Below are positions 34,119 through 36,982 of a DNA stretch of 36,982 nt, one piece after another (the first letter of the stretch is position 1; each line of letters opens with the position of its first letter). The notes below the pieces were generated by a model that saw only the letters and a program-made list of their open reading frames with translations, was not told where the DNA came from and did not search any database. This DNA comes from Alphaproteobacteria bacterium (GTDB taxonomy: Bacteria; Pseudomonadota; Alphaproteobacteria; Sphingomonadales; Emcibacteraceae), in NCBI GenBank assembly GCA_020446675.1, contig JAGREE010000025.1:1-36982 (forward strand), written 5' to 3'. Position numbers and translations under genes: made by a program.

Positions 34119-34409
34119 TTATTGAGGGCGAAAAGCAAAAACGTCAGCATAACTTTTAAGACGTTTTTTCCGCGTATGAGGCTCCTGCACAACATAATCA
34201 ATTCCATTGCGCTCAGCATATGCCACAGCTTCCTGCTTTGTGTCAAAGGTTAATCTTATCTGGCTCTTCATATCTGAAGAACCTGTCCATCCCATTAGAG
34301 GGTCCAGACTTCTTGCTTTCTCAGGAGCATATTCAAAATGCCACTTTTTAGAGCGTTTCATTCCCGACTGCATAGCATTTTTTGTAGGTTTGAAAATACG
34401 TGCGATCAT
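34119..34409 (-). CDS. NDUFS4-like complex I accessory subunit
   Basis: 96 aa from the ATG at 34409 behind AAAGGT; an upstream extension to 34466 is not family-like. It has the ETC complex I subunit conserved region: ARIFKPTKNAMQSG, then W-x-F-E-Y with P-L-M-G-W-T-G-S-S-D-M and F-D-T-K-Q-E-A-V-A-Y-A. Alphaproteobacteria carry this homologue of the mitochondrial 18-kDa subunit. It ends 15 bp from the tRNA-Arg gene. Confidence 0.93.
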   Translation of the reverse strand: MIARIFKPTKNAMQSGMKRSKKWHFEYAPEKARSLDPLMGWTGSSDMKSQIRLTFDTKQEAVAYAERNGIDYVVQEPHTRKKRLKSYADVFAFRPQ

Positions 34410-34517
34410 AAGTTTATACCTTTGAACCAAAATTATTGTTTCTTTTTTACTCGACAATAAAGCCAAGTTAAAGTCTAAAATTCATAAAGAGTTTAATTTT
34501 CAAAAAAGACAACAATA

Positions 34518-34946
34518 TCAGGTAAGCTTCTTTAGGGGCCAACCATTAACGATATCTGCAAGGGTATATTTATCCACGGCTGCCAGAAAAGCATTTCGTG
34601 CTTCATTAATCACACAGGCAAAAGGGCATTTGTTATGAAGCCGGCAGTTTCCATTTTTGTCCTTCAAACACTCGGCAATATTCAAATCATCTTCAGTAAA
34701 TCGAATGAGTTTGCCAATATTAATTTTATCAGCATTCTGACCAAGTTTGAAACCGCCGTTTTTACCGCGGATTGTTTCGAGATATCCCCCTTTACCAAGC
34801 ATATGAACAACCTTCATAAGATGGTTTTTTGAAATAGCATATTCTTCCGAGACTTCGCGAATAGACGAAAGAGAGCCATTTTTTTTAGCTGCATGCATCA
34901 GCACACGTACGGAATAATCAGTAAATGAAGTGAGTCTCATGGACAT
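34518..34946 (-). CDS. nsrR: Rrf2-family regulator, NsrR-like
   Basis: A 142-aa protein with an N-terminal winged helix (MRLTSFTDYSVRVLMHAAKK; recognition helix around ISKNHLMKVVHML; wing GGYLETIRGKNGGFKLG). The Cys motif is C93-x7-C101-x5-C107, with C111 beyond. The start and Cys pattern are those of NsrR, which holds an Fe-S cluster, senses nitric oxide and represses NO-response genes; IscR and RirA differ in the start and spacing. AAAGGAAGGA is its ribosome binding site. Confidence 0.88.
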   Translation of the reverse strand: MSMRLTSFTDYSVRVLMHAAKKNGSLSSIREVSEEYAISKNHLMKVVHMLGKGGYLETIRGKNGGFKLGQNADKINIGKLIRFTEDDLNIAECLKDKNGNCRLHNKCPFACVINEARNAFLAAVDKYTLADIVNGWPLKKLT

Positions 34947-35008
34947 CCTTCCTTTTAAATATCTATGTTCGGTATAGAAACGACTTACTATAGATTTATT
35001 AAATACAT

Positions 35009-35050
35009 AAAATATTACATTAAATGCATCTAATCAAGCATATTAAATGC
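35009..35050 (-). promoter_or_regulatory. nsrR promoter with NsrR-like operator
   Basis: On the minus strand TTGATT (35037-35032), a 17-bp spacer and TATTTT (35014-35009) form a promoter. The spacer contains AGATGCATTT (35031-35022), close to the AAGATGCATTT half-site of NsrR. An adjacent GCATATTAAATGC (35038-35050) offers a further GCAT/ATGC inverted pair. Autorepression is inferred. Confidence 0.55.
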
Positions 35051-35132
35051 CTTTACCAATTTACAAAAAAGTGGTGTTAAACGAAGTCTGGTGATATTGC
35101 AAGCAATAATATATCATTTCATTAAAATTAGA

Positions 35133-36278
35133 TTAGATCAGTTTGGATATTCGTACTTTTTCAGATTCTGACTTTAACTGACCGCAGGCAGCAAGGATAT
35201 CTTCACCTCTCGTTGTTCTTATAGGCGCTGAAATCCCACGACTAAAAATCAGATCAGAAAATCTTGCTACCCTCTCTTTGCTGGGTCTTTCATAATTGGA
35301 TCCTGGCCATGGATTAAATGGGATCAGGTTAACCTTTGCCGGTATTTTATAATCTTTAATCAACTTCACCAGCTTAAGGGCAGCTTCGTCACTGTCATTG
35401 ATATCTTTAAGCAAAATATACTCAAATGTAATTTTACGACTGTTTTTTATGCCTGCATAATTCTTACAAGCGGTCATAAGTTCATCTATCGGATACTTAT
35501 TATTTATTGGCATAATCTTGCTTCTGGTTTCATCATCTACCGCATGGAGGGAAATAGCAAGATTAACACCCATTTCCTCGCCGCAACGATAAATTTCGGG
35601 CACAACGCCCGATGTTGATAATGTAATACGCCGCCGCGACAGATTAATACCGTTATCATCCATAACAATATGCATCGCTTTTTTTACATTTTCAAAATTA
35701 TAAAGTGGTTCCCCCATACCCATAAGCACGATTGTTGAAACAAGTCTTCCTTCCGACGGGCTCGGCCATTCCCCTAAATAATCTCTGGCAACAAGAAGTT
35801 GCATGACGATTTCAGTTGGCGTTAGATTACGCACAAGTCGCTGTGTACCAGTATGACAGAATTTACAGGTTAATGTACATCCAACCTGCGAGGATACACA
35901 TAAAGTACCTCTGTCTTCTTCGGGAATAAAAACGGTTTCAACTTCCTGTCCATCAGGAAATTTCATTAACCACTTACGTGTTCCATCCTTTGAAACGAGC
36001 GCTTCTGTGATTTCAGGACGGCCCACGTCAAAATTTTGGGCAAGCTTTTCTCTCATATCCTTTGAAATATTGCTCATTTCATCAAAAGATTTGGCCCCCC
36101 TATAGTATATCCAATGCCAGATTTGCTGCGCACGCATCCGGCAATGTTTTTCCGGAATACCAATCTCTTTTAATTTCTCCGCCACCTCAGCATGAGATAA
36201 ACCGATAAGACTTCTGCTTTCGTCAAATTTGTGACGCGGGGCAACAACGGGCTCTACACCCAAAGGTAAAGTCTTCAT
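35133..36278 (-). CDS. rlmN: 23S rRNA/tRNA adenine-C2 methyltransferase RlmN
   Basis: A 381-aa radical SAM enzyme with the cluster motif C-T-L-T-C-K-F-C in [15 protein letters not shown] (about 132-146), the [12 protein letters not shown] block, the [14 protein letters not shown] segment and the catalytic Cys in AACGQLKSE near the end. The N-terminal region [13 protein letters not shown] is typical. It methylates A2503 of 23S rRNA and A37 of some tRNAs. Confidence 0.97.
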   Translation of the reverse strand: MKTLPLGVEPVVAPRHKFDESRSLIGLSHAEVAEKLKEIGIPEKHCRMRAQQIWHWIYYRGAKSFDEMSNISKDMREKLAQNFDVGRPEITEALVSKDGTRKWLMKFPDGQEVETVFIPEEDRGTLCVSSQVGCTLTCKFCHTGTQRLVRNLTPTEIVMQLLVARDYLGEWPSPSEGRLVSTIVLMGMGEPLYNFENVKKAMHIVMDDNGINLSRRRITLSTSGVVPEIYRCGEEMGVNLAISLHAVDDETRSKIMPINNKYPIDELMTACKNYAGIKNSRKITFEYILLKDINDSDEAALKLVKLIKDYKIPAKVNLIPFNPWPGSNYERPSKERVARFSDLIFSRGISAPIRTTRGEDILAACGQLKSESEKVRISKLI

Positions 36279-36327
36279 AACTTATCTCACATTCATAAAA
36301 AAGCGCCGCAATTTACATTAATTGCAT

Positions 36328-36846
36328 TTAACGGCAGGCGTTTGTAATGGCGTTATGAGCCGCTGTAAAGCCGGAAAGTGAAAATTGGTAACTTGTTTTG
36401 TTTCCGCGACCGCTTCGCGCTTCCAAAGTCATTCTCGTTCCGCGTTTCATAGCGGCTACAATTGCATCATCCTGTTTTGAATCGTAGGCCCAGGCACCAT
36501 CCTCAGATGTAAAAAGATTATCTTTAACTGATTTATCAATAATCATTCTTACGGTTGATCCTTTTTGAAACTTATACCCGGCAATGAAATTAAACTCATT
36601 ACGGATCTCACGGGCTGGCTTATGGGTTATGGTAATAAAAGGATTTCCATGTCTTAAGGAACTCGGTGTTTTAACTTTTGGTACCGAGATCATATAACAT
36701 ACTGTTTCACCAGCATCCGTTTTAAGAACGAAAGCATCCCAATCTTTAAAACTACTGAGAAGCTGACGGCTATCCGCGTTGGCGTTTACTGTTGACAGGG
36801 ATACTAATGAAATGGCTACTGATAACCATGTCATAATTTTAATCAT
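36328..36846 (-). CDS. IalB (invasion-associated locus B) family protein
   Basis: A 172-aa secreted protein with a signal peptide (about 1-25, cut near ANA-DS). The mature part has the IalB pattern: FKDWDAFVLKTDAGETVCYM near the start, ITHKPAREIRNEFNFIAGY in the middle, and AWAYDSKQDDAIVAAMKRG followed by a closing F-S-L-S-G-F and a second Cys at 171. Two Cys (about 51 and 171) probably pair. These periplasmic proteins are widespread in alphaproteobacteria and not by themselves a sign of virulence. It is 49 bp upstream of rlmN. Confidence 0.9.
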   Translation of the reverse strand: MIKIMTWLSVAISLVSLSTVNANADSRQLLSSFKDWDAFVLKTDAGETVCYMISVPKVKTPSSLRHGNPFITITHKPAREIRNEFNFIAGYKFQKGSTVRMIIDKSVKDNLFTSEDGAWAYDSKQDDAIVAAMKRGTRMTLEARSGRGNKTSYQFSLSGFTAAHNAITNACR

Positions 36847-36982
36847 TGGTCTTCCTTTTATTTACTACTATTGTCACCTTAACAAATATACGTGTAACGT
36901 TATAAACTAATTTTGTCAGAATTTTGAATAATTAATATATTTTGTCAACTCTGACCCCCTTATAATCTTATAATTAAAGCTA

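Overview
The window is a chromosomal segment of an AT-rich Gram-negative bacterium, almost certainly an alphaproteobacterium. Supporting signs are the ccoNOQP-ccoGHIS (fixNOQP-fixGHIS) layout, a hisB-hisH-hisA-hisF-hisE-HIT operon facing hslVU, a DUF2244 gene beside nth, an NDUFS4-like complex I accessory gene, an IalB-family protein, and a probable alphaproteobacterial-type RpoH promoter. The order or genus cannot be fixed from sequence alone. No phage, insertion sequence, CRISPR array or replication origin was seen.

Layout. (1) 294-5464, minus: a six-gene TonB2-type energy-transduction operon (DUF3450 protein, long TtpC-like ExbB, short ExbB, ExbD, TonB, TPR protein) ending in a clear intrinsic terminator. 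(2) 5465-6711: a long AT-rich intergenic region with several inverted repeats and one unlisted 59-aa minus-strand gene. (3) 6712-14660, plus: the complete cbb3 oxidase operon ccoN-O-Q-P and its assembly genes ccoG-H-I-S, preceded by a perfect FNR/FixK-type box. A hairpin and a possible 19-codon leader ORF lie between the structural and assembly genes. (4) 14657-19422: dapB, an HxlR-family regulator split by a one-base frameshift and facing a small tautomerase, DUF2244, nth, a lipoprotein and an EI24 membrane protein. (5) 19569-26599: an adenosine-kinase-like PfkB enzyme, the tightly packed his operon with a GNAT gene inserted between hisH and hisA, and divergent hslVU. (6) 26717-32640: a persulfide-dioxygenase-like metallo-hydrolase, a 47-aa Cys/His-rich small protein, and an iron-acquisition group (MFS transporter, Fur-box-preceded TonB-dependent receptor, PepSY membrane protein). 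(7) 32984-36846: an orphan protein of unknown function next to tRNA-Arg(TCT), then NDUFS4-like, NsrR-like, rlmN and ialB-like genes, all on the minus strand.

How the parts relate. The TonB operon could energise the Fur-controlled receptor some 24 kb away. The cbb3 operon serves low-oxygen respiration, and the NsrR-like Fe-S regulator would sense nitric oxide, which damages such enzymes. Most genes are ordinary housekeeping or respiratory genes. The least explained parts are the three unlisted small ORFs (59, 47 and 19 aa), the structured region 5465-6711, the frameshifted HxlR gene with its two-part operator, and the orphan gene at 33002.
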